A stretch of DNA of 64,000 bases from Streptomyces marispadix (GCF_022524345.1 NZ_JAKWJU010000002.1:4936501-5000500), one strand, 5' to 3'. Positions 46,967-59,311 are shown, counted from the stretch's first letter. A program made the numbers and translations. Notes: generated by a model not told the origin, from the sequence alone.

Positions 46967-47980
46967 CTACGCCCCGTGCACCGTACCGCTGAAGACCTTC
47001 TCCAGCTTGTCGAACTCCTCCAGGCAGCGCCCCGTGCCCACCGCCACGCAACTCAGCGGCTCCTCCGCGACGTACACCGGCATGCCCGACTCCTTCGCCA
47101 GCCGCTCGTCCAGGCCGTGCAGCAGTGCGCCGCCGCCGGTGAGGACGATGCCGCGCTCCATGATGTCGCCGTAGAGCTCGGGCGGGCAGGCGTCGAACGC
47201 GGTGCGCACCGCGTCGACGATCGCCGCGACCGGCTTCTCCGTCGCCTCGCGGATCGCCTCCTCGCTCAGCTCCACCGTCTTGGGCATGCCGGTCTCCTTG
47301 TCCCGGCCGCGTACCGGCGTCGGGACGCCGCTGCCGAGCGACATCTTGACGTCCTCGGCGGTGCGTTCACCGACCCCTATGGCGAAGTTCTGCTCGATGT
47401 ACGAGGCGATCGCCGCGTCCAGGGCGTCGCCGGCGACGCGGGCGGAGTGCGTGACGACCGTGCCTCCCAGGGAGATGATCGCCACCTCCGTGCTGCCGCC
47501 GCCGATGTCGACGACCATCGAGCCGCGCGCCTCGTGCACCGGAAGTCCGGCGCCGATCGCGGCGGCCATCGGCTCCTCGATGAGGTGCACGGAACGCGCC
47601 CCGGCGCGCGCAGCGGTCTGAAGGACCGCCCGCCGCTCGACTCCCGTGACACCGCTCGGCACGCATACGACGACCCGCGGCCCTCTGCCGCGCCCCACTT
47701 TCGCCGCTCTGATGAAATGCCGCAGCATTCCCTCGGTCGCTTCGAAATCGGTGATGACCCCGCCCTTGAGGGGGCGTGTGGCGGTGATGGAGCCCGGAGT
47801 ACGGCCCACTGCCTCTTTCGCTTCGGTGCCCACGGCGAGCACCTTTCCGGTCCGCGACTCGACCGCTACGACGGACGGTTCGTTGAGGATGATGCCGCGT
47901 CCGCGTGCGTACACCAGCGTGTTGGCGGTGCCAAGGTCTATGCCGATGTCACGCGTGCTGAACGAGGTGCTCTTTGCCAT
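46967..47980 (-). CDS. MreB/Mbl-like actin homologue
   Basis: Bacterial actin family protein of 337 residues. Phosphate and nucleotide loops are intact: DIGIDLGTANTLVYARGRG, the VVDIGGGSTEVAII loop and IVLTGGGALLHGLDE. MreB-type filaments guide wall synthesis in rods; in Streptomyces MreB and Mbl-like proteins act mainly in spore-wall formation and stress resistance. The usual mreC/mreD/rodA/pbp neighbours are absent, so this is a stand-alone paralogue rather than the main mreB locus. ATG 47980 gives a canonical N-terminus but only a weak ribosome site. It is divergent from the betaine synthase gene. Confidence 0.9.
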   Translation of the reverse strand: MAKSTSFSTRDIGIDLGTANTLVYARGRGIILNEPSVVAVESRTGKVLAVGTEAKEAVGRTPGSITATRPLKGGVITDFEATEGMLRHFIRAAKVGRGRGPRVVVCVPSGVTGVERRAVLQTAARAGARSVHLIEEPMAAAIGAGLPVHEARGSMVVDIGGGSTEVAIISLGGTVVTHSARVAGDALDAAIASYIEQNFAIGVGERTAEDVKMSLGSGVPTPVRGRDKETGMPKTVELSEEAIREATEKPVAAIVDAVRTAFDACPPELYGDIMERGIVLTGGGALLHGLDERLAKESGMPVYVAEEPLSCVAVGTGRCLEEFDKLEKVFSGTVHGA

Positions 47981-48290
47981 GTGTGCTCGCGGTGTTCGTT
48001 CTTGGGGGTTCGGTGCAGGGTGTGCCGAATTGTCGTGCTGGGCTTGCAGCATACCCAACTGTCCTGGTTTAGGGGCAAGTCGGCCTCCGGAAACCTGAGA
48101 TCGCAAAGACGCTGGTGGGAGTGCGGTTCACGCTCGAACAAGGAGCCGACCGTTCGGTTCGGTGGCATAGACCCGGGCGAGGGTGGATAGCTATGCGCTG
48201 GAGTCCGAGCGCGCGGTGCCCGTGACTGAAGCCTTGGCGTCCCGGGTCGGCCGCGCCGTAGGCCACCCTCTCAGCAATCGGAGGTACCCC
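47981..48290. other. Divergent region between mreB-like and betaine synthase genes
   Basis: These 310 bases hold the promoters of both genes but no box I can assign with confidence. The betaine-synthase frame is open back to GTG 48183, yet that 36-codon extension (ESERAVPVTEALASRVGRAV...) shows no resemblance to the family. GGAGGT at 48280-48285 ends the region. Confidence 0.5.
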
Positions 48291-48293
48291 ATT
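48280..48293 (+). promoter_or_regulatory. GGAGGT ribosome site placed before an ATT codon
   Basis: GGAGGT is followed after five bases (ACCCC) by ATT, the first codon of TARPTQEFGENPV, where GSMT homologues begin. No ATG, GTG or TTG lies at a usable distance. It therefore marks an apparent non-canonical ATT start. Confidence 0.6.
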
Positions 48294-49949
48294 ACCGCGC
48301 GACCGACGCAGGAATTCGGAGAGAACCCTGTCGACGTCCGGGACACCGGGCACTACACGGAGGAATACGTCCCGAGCTTCGTCGACAAATGGGACTCTCT
48401 CATTGACTGGGAAAAGCGCTCACAGAGTGAGGGCAATTTCTTCATAGACCTGCTGCGCAAGCGGGGCGTGAAGAGCGTGCTCGACGTCGCCACGGGAACC
48501 GGGTTCCACTCGGTGCGACTGCTCGAGGCAGGATTCGACGCCGTCAGTGCGGACGGCAGTGCCGACATGCTGTCGAAGGCATTCAAGAACGGAATGGAGA
48601 ACGGAAGTCACATACTCCGCGTCGTCCAGGCGGACTGGCGATGGCTCAACAGGGACGTGCACGGCGAGTACGACGCCATCGTCTGTCTCGGCAACTCCTT
48701 CACGCACCTGTTCTCGGAGCGCGACCGCCGCAAGGCGCTGGCCGAGTTCTACGCGATGCTGAAGCACGACGGCGTGCTCATCCTGGACCAGCGCAACTAC
48801 GACGCGATGCTGGACCGCGGATTCTCCAGCAAGCACACGTACTACTACTGCGGCGAGGACGTCGCGGTCGAACCGGAGTATCTGGACGAGGGGTTGTGCC
48901 GCATGCGGTACAACTTCCCCGACAACTCCGTGTACCACCTCAACATGTTCCCGCTGCGCAAGGATTACACGCGGCTCATGTCCGAGGTGGGATTCCAGCA
49001 CATCGAGACCTACGGCGACTTCCAGCACACCTACCGTGAGGAACAGCCGGACTTCTTTGTGCATGTCGCGGAGAAGGAGTACCGCATGGACGAGGAGGGC
49101 GAGGGCGCCTACTCGGCCGCCGTGAGCACCGCCCGCACGTACTACAACTCGTCCGACGCGGACGAGTTCTACGCCTCCGTGTGGGGCGGCGAGGACATCC
49201 ACATCGGCCTCTACGAGAGCGACGAGGAGCCCATCGCCGACGCCAGCCGCCGCACGGTGCAGCGCATGGCCGAAAAGCTCGACCTGAACGATTCTTCAGT
49301 CGTGCTGGACCTCGGCGCGGGCTTCGGCGGTTCCGCGCGCTACGTGGCCGAGACGTACGGGTGCCGCGTGATCGCGCTCAACCTCAGCGAGGTCGAGAAC
49401 GAGCGCAACCGCGAACTCAACGCGCAGCGCGGGCTGACGGACAAGATCGAGGTGGTGGACGGCTCGTTCGAGACCATTCCCTACCCCGACGACAGTGTGG
49501 ACGTCGTCTGGTCGCAGGACGCGTTCCTGCACAGCGGCAACCGCACACGGGTGCTTGAGGAGGTCGCACGGGTGCTGCGCCCGGGCGGTCAGCTCGTGTT
49601 CACCGACCCGATGGCCGCCGACGGCACTTCGACTGCCGTACTGAAGCCGATTCTGGAGCGCATCCATCTCGACACGATGGGCTCGCCCGGCTTCTACCGG
49701 CGTGAACTCGCCCGGCTCGGGTTCAGTGCGGCAAGCAGCGGAGGTTTCGAGGAGCACCGCGAACAGCTCGTCAATCACTACGGGCGTGTGCTTCAGGAGA
49801 CCGAGCGGCAGGAAGCCGAAGGGGTCAACGGACTTGCGGGGAAGGTGAGTTCGGAATACCTCACGAACATGAAGAAGGGCCTCGGACACTGGGTCAACGG
49901 CGGCAAGGAACGTCAACTCACCTGGGGAATCTTCCACTTCAGGCTCTGA
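48291..49949 (+). CDS. Glycine/sarcosine/dimethylglycine N-methyltransferase (betaine synthase fusion)
   Basis: Bifunctional enzyme of about 552 residues that methylates glycine three times with SAM to give glycine betaine, an osmoprotectant. The N-terminal half is a glycine-sarcosine methyltransferase (VRDTGHYTEEYVPSFVDKWD, then VLDVATGTGFHSVRLLE, QADWRWLNRDVHGEYDAI). The C-terminal half is a sarcosine-dimethylglycine methyltransferase (YYNSSDADEFYASVWGGEDI, VVLDLGAGFGGSARYVAE, VVWSQDAFLHSGNR). Such fusions are known from the halophile Actinopolyspora halophila. The start appears to be ATT 48291; GTG 48183, 48216 or 48222 are alternatives without ribosome sites. The opening codons are more AT-rich than those of neighbouring genes, which may reflect transfer. 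No betaine transporter is adjacent. Confidence 0.93.
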   Translation: MTARPTQEFGENPVDVRDTGHYTEEYVPSFVDKWDSLIDWEKRSQSEGNFFIDLLRKRGVKSVLDVATGTGFHSVRLLEAGFDAVSADGSADMLSKAFKNGMENGSHILRVVQADWRWLNRDVHGEYDAIVCLGNSFTHLFSERDRRKALAEFYAMLKHDGVLILDQRNYDAMLDRGFSSKHTYYYCGEDVAVEPEYLDEGLCRMRYNFPDNSVYHLNMFPLRKDYTRLMSEVGFQHIETYGDFQHTYREEQPDFFVHVAEKEYRMDEEGEGAYSAAVSTARTYYNSSDADEFYASVWGGEDIHIGLYESDEEPIADASRRTVQRMAEKLDLNDSSVVLDLGAGFGGSARYVAETYGCRVIALNLSEVENERNRELNAQRGLTDKIEVVDGSFETIPYPDDSVDVVWSQDAFLHSGNRTRVLEEVARVLRPGGQLVFTDPMAADGTSTAVLKPILERIHLDTMGSPGFYRRELARLGFSAASSGGFEEHREQLVNHYGRVLQETERQEAEGVNGLAGKVSSEYLTNMKKGLGHWVNGGKERQLTWGIFHFRL

Positions 49950-49980
49950 TTCCAGGTCGAGAAACGATTTTGCTGCTTGT

Positions 49981-50035
49981 TCCCGCCCCTTGTACGGGGG
50001 CGGGACACGGTCCCCCTGGCACGTTCGGGGGGACC
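49981..50035 (+). terminator. Two hairpins after the betaine synthase gene
   Basis: A 9-bp stem (TCCCGCCCC with GGGGCGGGA, 49981-50005) is followed by GGTCCCCCT with GGGGGGACC (50009-50035). The second resembles the foldback element before the second SseB-like gene. Confidence 0.65.
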
Positions 50036-50205
50036 CCCCAAGGGGCCGGGCCAGTGCATAGGTACGCATCAGGTGCATAGGCGCGGGCTCGGTGACCCGG
50101 CGCGTACTCCGGGACCGGGCGCGTACCCGGGACCCGGCACGTGACTGAGGGCCCGGCGCATCAGGGCCTTGCGCGTCGACCGGCTGCGGCAGGCCGCCGT
50201 CGGCG

Positions 50206-52391
50206 TCAGGGGAAGCGCGGTTCGGGCAGGCGCAGCTCCCCGGTGCCCGGGATGCGCGGCCTGTCGCTCTCGGGACCGGCCGCGAGCAGCCTGCTGAGTC
50301 CGCGCCTGGTGGCGGCGACGACGACGCGGTCGCCTGCCTGGAGCACGTACCCGGGGTGCAGACGCCACTCCAACTCGCCCTCGCCCGTGGACGTCACGGA
50401 CGACAGGTCATGCTGCCGTTCGCCCTCGGAGGCGGTGTCCAGGGCGACCACCCGCCATGCCTCGGTCTGGAAGGCACGCTCGACCGTACGGCCCTCCAGC
50501 AGAGGGTTGCCCCGTACTTCGACGGCGGCGAAGACCAGCACCCTGCGGCCCACCGAGATCGCGCCCAGCACCTGCCGTCCCATCATCGCCCCGGCGAACG
50601 CCGGAGCTGCGAGGGCGGAGACGCTTCGGCTGTGGGTCTGGGCGGCGGGGTAGGTGTCGCGGAGCGTGCGGTAGACCGTGGTGGCGAAGGCGTCGTCGAA
50701 CAGCCGCATCACGACGCGCAGTTCGGGCTTGATCTGCCGCGCGTTGAGCGAGGCCTCCAGATTGATGCCGTCGTTGCTGGTGAGGGCGAGCAGCGCGCGG
50801 CTGCGCTTGATCTTGGCGTCCTCCAGCACACCGTCGTCCGTCACATCGGCGATCAAGGTGGGGACCCGCCGTCTGCGGGCGAGGGCGATGCCGCGTGCCT
50901 CGTCGTTCTGCTCGATGCACACGACGGGGATGTTCAGCTCCAGCAGCCGCTCCAGCACATGCTTGCCGACCTTGCCGAGGCCGACGAGCACCACATGGCC
51001 GCCGAGGCCGCGCGGGGAGTGGGCAGTGCCGCGGCCCTGCGGAACGAGCCGTAGCTCTCCAGGACGACCGCGAGCAGCAGCGGCAGGAGCATCATCCCCG
51101 CGAGCCCCGCGAGGAGTTGGAGGATCTGCTCGCCCGCGGGCTCGTGCAGATTGGGCTCGTTGATGGCGAAGATGTCCAGGAGCGTCACATAGGCCGCGTG
51201 GAGCGGGGAGTCCCGGCTGATCAGCCAGTTCACGGTGGCGAGGGCGAGCACCAGGCCCGTCATGGCCAGCAGCGAGTAGCGCAGCCTGCGCGAGAACAAC
51301 CGCTTGACCGCGGTCATCCTCGGGAACCTCGGGGCACGGGCACCTGCGGCGCGGCTGGCTCTGCGGGTGATGGCCTCCAGCACGACCGCCTCGCGCTCGG
51401 GCGGCAGCCCCCTCAAGTCCTCCTCGTCCGGGAGCAGTACGGGGCCTCGGCTCGCGGGGACGCGGCGACGGGCGGTGCGGGCGTGAGCGGTGCGGGCATG
51501 GGCGGTGCCGGGGTGGGCGGAGGCGCGTGCGTCAGGGGCTGTCTCCGTGCGGCTTCCACCGGAACCGGCGCTCCCGTCGGCTTCGGCGCTCCCGTCGCCG
51601 CCGTGCCCTCCGTCGCCGCGCTCCGAGCGCTCCCCGCCGACTGCGCCCTCCCCGGCGTCTGTGCCCTCCCCGGCGTCTGCCGCGTCCCCTTCGCCGGTCC
51701 CCTCGTCGTCCTCGTTGTCGTCGGAGGCGCCCTCGCCGTGCTCGGTGTCCCCTGTCGCGGGCATCAAGGCGAGCGTGCACAGCGGGTTCCGGCGGTCGAC
51801 GGTGCGCAGGGTGCGTTCCTTCGCACGCAGCAGCAGCCCGTCCGCGTAGAGCACCTTGGCGCTGCCGACCACGGCAGCCGCCACGATCGAGGGCGCGGCC
51901 GTGTCGGAGTCGGAGAGCACCGTCGTCGTGGCGTCCGTCGCGGCGTCGCCCGTGCCGCCGCCACCGGAACGCGGATTGTTCAAGCGGGCGGCCCTGTCCA
52001 GCAGGTCGGCGAGATACTGCCCCAGATTTCCGTTGAACATCCGGATGACCAGGCGCACTCGGGGATTGATCCTGCGGGCGCGCAGAGCGATGGAGATGTT
52101 GAGCTGGTCGTCGCCCGAGGTGAGCGCGAGCGCGCTGGCGCGCTCGATCCCGGCCCGTACGAGCGCGTCGTCGTCGGGCACCCGCGCCTCGACCGTCTCC
52201 ACCGACAGCCCGCGCCTGTCCAGCAGTCCGGCGATCTGCGGGCCGTGGCTTCCGCCGCGCAGCGACGGCAGTACGACGGTGACGTGCTGCCCGTAGACCG
52301 TGGCCAGCTCTCTGGTGACCCGCTGAGCGAGAGCGTTGTCACCGCAGACCACCATGTGCCCGCGCAGGCCGCGGCCTAGGCTGCTGTCCAT
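50206..52391 (-). pseudogene. RCK-2TM-RCK ion-transport protein (TrkA-N domains), frameshifted
   Basis: Predicted NAD-binding, ion-channel-related membrane protein with the order TrkA_N domain (GHMVVCGDNALAQRV), acidic Gly-rich linker, two hydrophobic helices (YSLLAMTGLVLALATVNWLI and LLAGLAGMMLLPLLLAVVLE), a second TrkA_N domain (VVLVGLGKVGKHVLERLL) and a TrkA_C-like end. The segment between the helices (TLLDIFAINEPNLHE) lacks a TVGYG selectivity filter. The reading frame breaks right after SYGSFRRAAALPTPR, at about 51008-51016. One missing G:C pair in the plus-strand run GCCGCGCGGGG would rejoin both halves. ATG 52391 follows GGAG and overlaps the divergent LOG-like start. Confidence 0.8.
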
Positions 52392-52938
52392 GGTCTCCAA
52401 GGACAGTTCCCCCTTGAACGTCTGCGTCTTCTGCTCGGCGGCCGAACTCGGCCCCGTATACACGGAGTCGGCCCGCGAGTTCGCCGAGCTTATCGGCCGC
52501 CGGGGACATTCCCTGGTGTGGGGCGGATCGGACGTCGGCCTCATGAAGGTGGTCGCCGACGGTGTACAGGGCGCCGGCGGACGGCTGGTGGGCGTCTCCG
52601 TGGAGTTCTTGCAGAGCAAGGCGCGTGCCGACGCGGACGAGATGCTCGTCACCGCGAATCTCGCCGAACGCAAGGCCCAACTCCTCGCCCGTGCCGATGC
52701 GTTCGTGATCATGGTGGGCGGCACCGGGACCCTCGACGAGGCCACCGAGATCCTGGAGCTGAAGAAGCACGGGCTGCACGCCAAGCCCGTCGTGCTGCTG
52801 AACACCGCCGGCTACTACGACGGTCTGCGCGAGCAGCTCCACCGCATGGAGGCCGAGGGTTTCCTGCCGTTGCCGCTGTCCGAACTGGTCGCCTTCGCCG
52901 ACGACGGGGCGAGCGCGCTGCGGCTGCTGGAGAGTTGA
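52390..52938 (+). CDS. LOG family protein (Rossmann-fold nucleotide hydrolase-like)
   Basis: A 182-residue protein of the LOG/TIGR00730 group, whose members include cytokinin-activating phosphoribohydrolases and nucleotide 5'-monophosphate nucleosidases. The family segments are present but altered: LVWGGSDVGLMK in place of the usual GGGxxGLMG, and MVGGTGTLDEATE with Val in place of Pro in PGGxGTxxE. LAERKAQLLARADAF is conserved. ATG 52390 is chosen from the conserved N-terminus (LNVCVFCSAAELGP); it overlaps the start codon of the divergent RCK gene and has no ribosome site. The reaction here is not certain because of the changed motif. Confidence 0.82.
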   Translation: MVSKDSSPLNVCVFCSAAELGPVYTESAREFAELIGRRGHSLVWGGSDVGLMKVVADGVQGAGGRLVGVSVEFLQSKARADADEMLVTANLAERKAQLLARADAFVIMVGGTGTLDEATEILELKKHGLHAKPVVLLNTAGYYDGLREQLHRMEAEGFLPLPLSELVAFADDGASALRLLES

Positions 52939-53005
52939 GACCGGAGGGGCGAGACGGGAGGGCGGGGCCAGGGCCGGGTCTCGATCGCCCCGCCCGCCGC
53001 CTCGT

Positions 53006-53785
53006 TCATCTGCGGTTGTACAGCCGCATCGTGAGCGTCCCGAACACCGCGGCCAGCACGGCCGCCGCCGTCAGCGTCCAGCCGATCTCGGCACCGATCC
53101 AGCGTCCCTCCATCAACCCCCGTACGGCCGCGACGAGATGGGTCACCGGATTGACGTCGACGAACGCCTGCAACCACCCCGGCATCGTGCGGGGCTCGAC
53201 GAGGATGTTGCTGAGGAAGGTCAGCGGGAAGAGCACCATCATGCTGACGCCCATCACCGACTTCTCCGTGCGCAGCAGCAGCCCGAACATCGTCCACAGC
53301 CAGGAGAAGGCGAAGGAGAACACCACCAGCAGCGCGATCCCGGCCAGCACCCCGGGCAGTCCGCCCGCCGGACGGAAGCCGAGCGCCAGGCCCACGCCCA
53401 GGATCACCGCGGAGGCCGTGGTGTAGCGGAAGGCGTCGCCGAGGAGATAGCCGACCATCGGCGCGGGACGCCAGATCGGCAGCGTACGGAAACGGTCGAA
53501 CACCCCTTTGTCGATATCGGTGTTGACCGCGACGCCCGTGTACATGGTGGTCATCACGACGCTCATCACCATGATCCCCGGCAGTAGGTACTGGAGGTAC
53601 TCGCCCGTCGAGCCCGCCAGCGCACCGCCGAAGAGATACGTGAACATCAGCGTCATCATGATCGGGAACGCCGTGACGTCGAAGAGCTGCTCCGGCACGT
53701 GCTTGATCTTCAGCATCGCCCGCCAACCGAACGTCACGCACACCGACAGCGCGCCCGGACGAGGCGGCCGGGTCCCGGCGAGCAC
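53006..53785 (-). CDS. ABC-2 type permease (DrrB-like), probable N-terminal frameshift
   Basis: Membrane subunit of a drug-type ABC exporter; six helices are predicted and the ABC-2 features LLPGIMVMSVVMTTMYTG and NPVTHLVAAVRGLMEG are present. The readable frame starts at GTG 53785 without a ribosome site (259 residues). However, an ATG at 53909 overlaps the upstream ATPase stop (ATGA) and is preceded by GGAGGAGA; it opens [18 protein letters not shown] in another frame. Removing one base from the plus-strand G5 run at 53805-53809 joins this N-terminus to the permease as ...HRRAPPVLPAAVLAGTRPPRPG. The true gene therefore probably spans 53006-53909. Confidence 0.85.
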   Translation of the reverse strand: MLAGTRPPRPGALSVCVTFGWRAMLKIKHVPEQLFDVTAFPIMMTLMFTYLFGGALAGSTGEYLQYLLPGIMVMSVVMTTMYTGVAVNTDIDKGVFDRFRTLPIWRPAPMVGYLLGDAFRYTTASAVILGVGLALGFRPAGGLPGVLAGIALLVVFSFAFSWLWTMFGLLLRTEKSVMGVSMMVLFPLTFLSNILVEPRTMPGWLQAFVDVNPVTHLVAAVRGLMEGRWIGAEIGWTLTAAAVLAAVFGTLTMRLYNRR

Positions 53786-53905
53786 CGCCGCGGGCAGTAC
53801 GGGCGGGGGCGCGGCGGTGCGCCTGGCGCCAGCCGGCCGTGCGGGGAGCCGGAGTCCGGGGCCGGGCGGAGGCCGTGCGCACGCCGTCGCTCGTCGTGCC
53901 GTCGT

Positions 53906-55141
53906 TCATGCCGTCTCCTCCGCCGGGGCCGTGTGAGCGTCGGCGGGCGCCGAACTCGCAGCGTTCTCCGTGCCGTCGGGGCCGTCCGCCGTGCCGGGTA
54001 CGTCCGCCGTGCCGGGTACGTCCGGCTCGGCGGCTTCGCCCGTGGCACGGTGATCGGTGAGGGCGAGGAAGACCTCGTCCAGGCTGGGCTGGCCCAGCGA
54101 GAAGTGGTCGACGGTGATCCCGGCACGCGCGAGTTCGGCCAGCGCCAGCGCGGCCTGACCGGTGGCACGGCCCTCGTCCCCGTCCCCGTCCCCGTTCCCC
54201 GGCACGCGGGCCGTCAGCGCCACCGGGTCGCTCTCCGGCTCGACCCGGGCGGCCAGCGCCCGCGAGAGCACCCTGCGCGCGTCGTCTCGCTGCCCGGCGT
54301 CCCGCAGCCGCATGTGCAGCGAGCCCGCACCGACGGACGACTTCAACTGCCCCGGTGTGCCTTCCGCGATGACCCTGCCGTGGTCGACGACGGCGATACG
54401 GTCTGCCAGCCGGTCGGCCTCGTCCAGGTACTGCGTGGTCAGCAGCACCGTCGTGCCCTGCGCGACGACCGCCCGCACGATGTCCCACACCTGGCTGCGG
54501 CTCCTGGGATCGAGGCCCGTCGTCGGCTCGTCGAGGAAGAGCAGATCGGGTGTGCCGAGGATGCTCGCCGCGATGTCGATTCGCCGCCGCATCCCGCCCG
54601 AGTAGTGCTTGACCTGCCGCTTCGCGGCCTCCGTGAGCCCGAACGCCTCCAGCAGCCGCGCTGCGCGCCCGCGTGCGTCGGCCTTGGAGTGGCCGAGCAG
54701 ACGCCCCAGCAGTACGAGGTTCTCCGTACCGGTCAAGTCCTCGTCCACGGAGGCGTATTGACCGGTGAGGCTGACCCTTGCCCGTACGGCTGACGGCTCA
54801 CGCAGCACGTCGTGCCCGAAGACCCGCGCCTGCCCGGCGTCCGGGCGCAGCAGCGTGGCCAGCATCCGCACGGTGGTCGTCTTGCCCGCGCCGTTGGGGC
54901 CGAGCACCCCGTAGACCGAACCGGCCGGGACGCACAGGTCGATGCCGTCCACCGCGCGGTTGCCGCCGAAGACCTTCACCAGACCGTGCGTCTCGACCGC
55001 GGGTGCGTCCGTACCGGGGCGGGCGCGTGGCGCACGGACCGCAGAGATGTCCGTCTCCGTGCCCCCGTCGCTCGCGTCGGTACCGGTCCCAGTGTCCGCG
55101 CCGTTGCCCGTGTCCGCGCCCGTGTCCGTCCTCGCCGGCAT
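53906..55141 (-). CDS. ABC exporter ATP-binding protein (DrrA-like)
   Basis: Cytoplasmic ATPase, 411 residues, of the daunorubicin-resistance DrrA type. After a 45-residue Thr/Asp/Gly-rich N-terminus come Walker A (GPNGAGKTT), the signature [13 protein letters not shown], Walker B ([13 protein letters not shown]) and the DrrA C-terminal domain ([16 protein letters not shown]). The tail holds two DVPGTA repeats. GAGGGAG precedes the ATG at 55141. It is translationally coupled to the DrrB-like permease. Its export substrate is unknown; no antibiotic genes are nearby. Confidence 0.92.
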   Translation of the reverse strand: MPARTDTGADTGNGADTGTGTDASDGGTETDISAVRAPRARPGTDAPAVETHGLVKVFGGNRAVDGIDLCVPAGSVYGVLGPNGAGKTTTVRMLATLLRPDAGQARVFGHDVLREPSAVRARVSLTGQYASVDEDLTGTENLVLLGRLLGHSKADARGRAARLLEAFGLTEAAKRQVKHYSGGMRRRIDIAASILGTPDLLFLDEPTTGLDPRSRSQVWDIVRAVVAQGTTVLLTTQYLDEADRLADRIAVVDHGRVIAEGTPGQLKSSVGAGSLHMRLRDAGQRDDARRVLSRALAARVEPESDPVALTARVPGNGDGDGDEGRATGQAALALAELARAGITVDHFSLGQPSLDEVFLALTDHRATGEAAEPDVPGTADVPGTADGPDGTENAASSAPADAHTAPAEETA

Positions 55142-55284
55142 CGCTGCTCCCTCGTACGAACCTGTGCGGACGGCCCCACGCGGGCGCCGCCCGGCTCACA
55201 GCGGTCAGACCGGGGGCCGTGGGGAAACTCATCGGTCCGCCACCGGGGTCATGGCGCGTGCCGCGGCTGGGAGACGATGGGGGC

Positions 55285-55970
55285 ATGGCAACGCATCTGA
55301 TCACCGGCGCCGGTTCCGGCATCGGCGCCGCCGTCACCCGGCGGCTCCTCGAACGCGGCGACGAACTGTGGCTGCTGGCGCGCGACGCCGGCCGAGCGAA
55401 GGAGCTGCGGCAGCGCTTCGAGGGCGCCCGTACGGTCGTGGGCGACCTGGGAGTGCCGGAGCGGCTTTCCTGGGCACTGGGCCAGCAGGAGCTGCCCGGC
55501 GAGCTGGACTCCCTTCAGCACATCGCCGGCGTGGTCGAGTTGGGCGAAGTAGGGGAACTCAGCGCGAGGGTCTGGAACCAGACCCTCGCCGCGAACCTCG
55601 TCTCGCCCGTGGAGCTGACGCGGCTGCTGCTGCCGCAGCTGCGTCTGGCCCGCGGCCACGTCCTCTTCGTCAACTCCGGCGCGGGCCTGCGCGCCAACCC
55701 GCAGTGGTCGGCGTACGCGGCGAGCAAGCACGGCCTGAAGGCCCTGGCGGACTCGCTGCGCGCCGAGGAGAGCGGCAACGGCGTCAGGGTCACCTCCGTC
55801 TACCCCGGGCGTACCGCCACGCCCATGCAGGAGAAGGTGCATCGCCAGGAGGGCAAGGAGTACGACCCCGGGCGCTGGATGCCCGCCGAGGCCGTCGCCA
55901 CGACGCTGCTCACCGCGCTGGACATGCCGCGCGGCGCGGAGGTCACCGATCTGACCGTGAAGCCGGGCGC

Positions 55971-55974
<4 letters not shown>
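55285..55974 (+). CDS. Short-chain dehydrogenase/reductase
   Basis: NAD(P)-dependent oxidoreductase of 229 residues, a little shorter than classical SDRs. The cofactor motif is TGAGSGIGAAV (residues about 7-17), the catalytic Ser is in FVNSGAGLRAN, and the Tyr/Lys pair is in WSAYAASKHGLKAL. A much longer open frame from 54778 overlaps the ABC ATPase gene and is rejected. GGGGG lies just before ATG 55285. Its stop overlaps the start of the MetE-like gene (ATGA), so the two are translated together. Substrate unknown. Confidence 0.92.

Positions 55975-59311
<3,337 letters not shown>

Noticed and set aside
48183..48290. GTG 48183 as the start of the betaine synthase
   Set aside because: No ribosome site, and the 36 added residues do not resemble the family N-terminus; GGAGGT points to ATT 48291. 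It remains possible.
53906..55141. Drug-type ABC exporter as a sign of an antibiotic gene cluster
   Set aside because: No biosynthetic genes lie near it; neighbours are housekeeping or unrelated genes.
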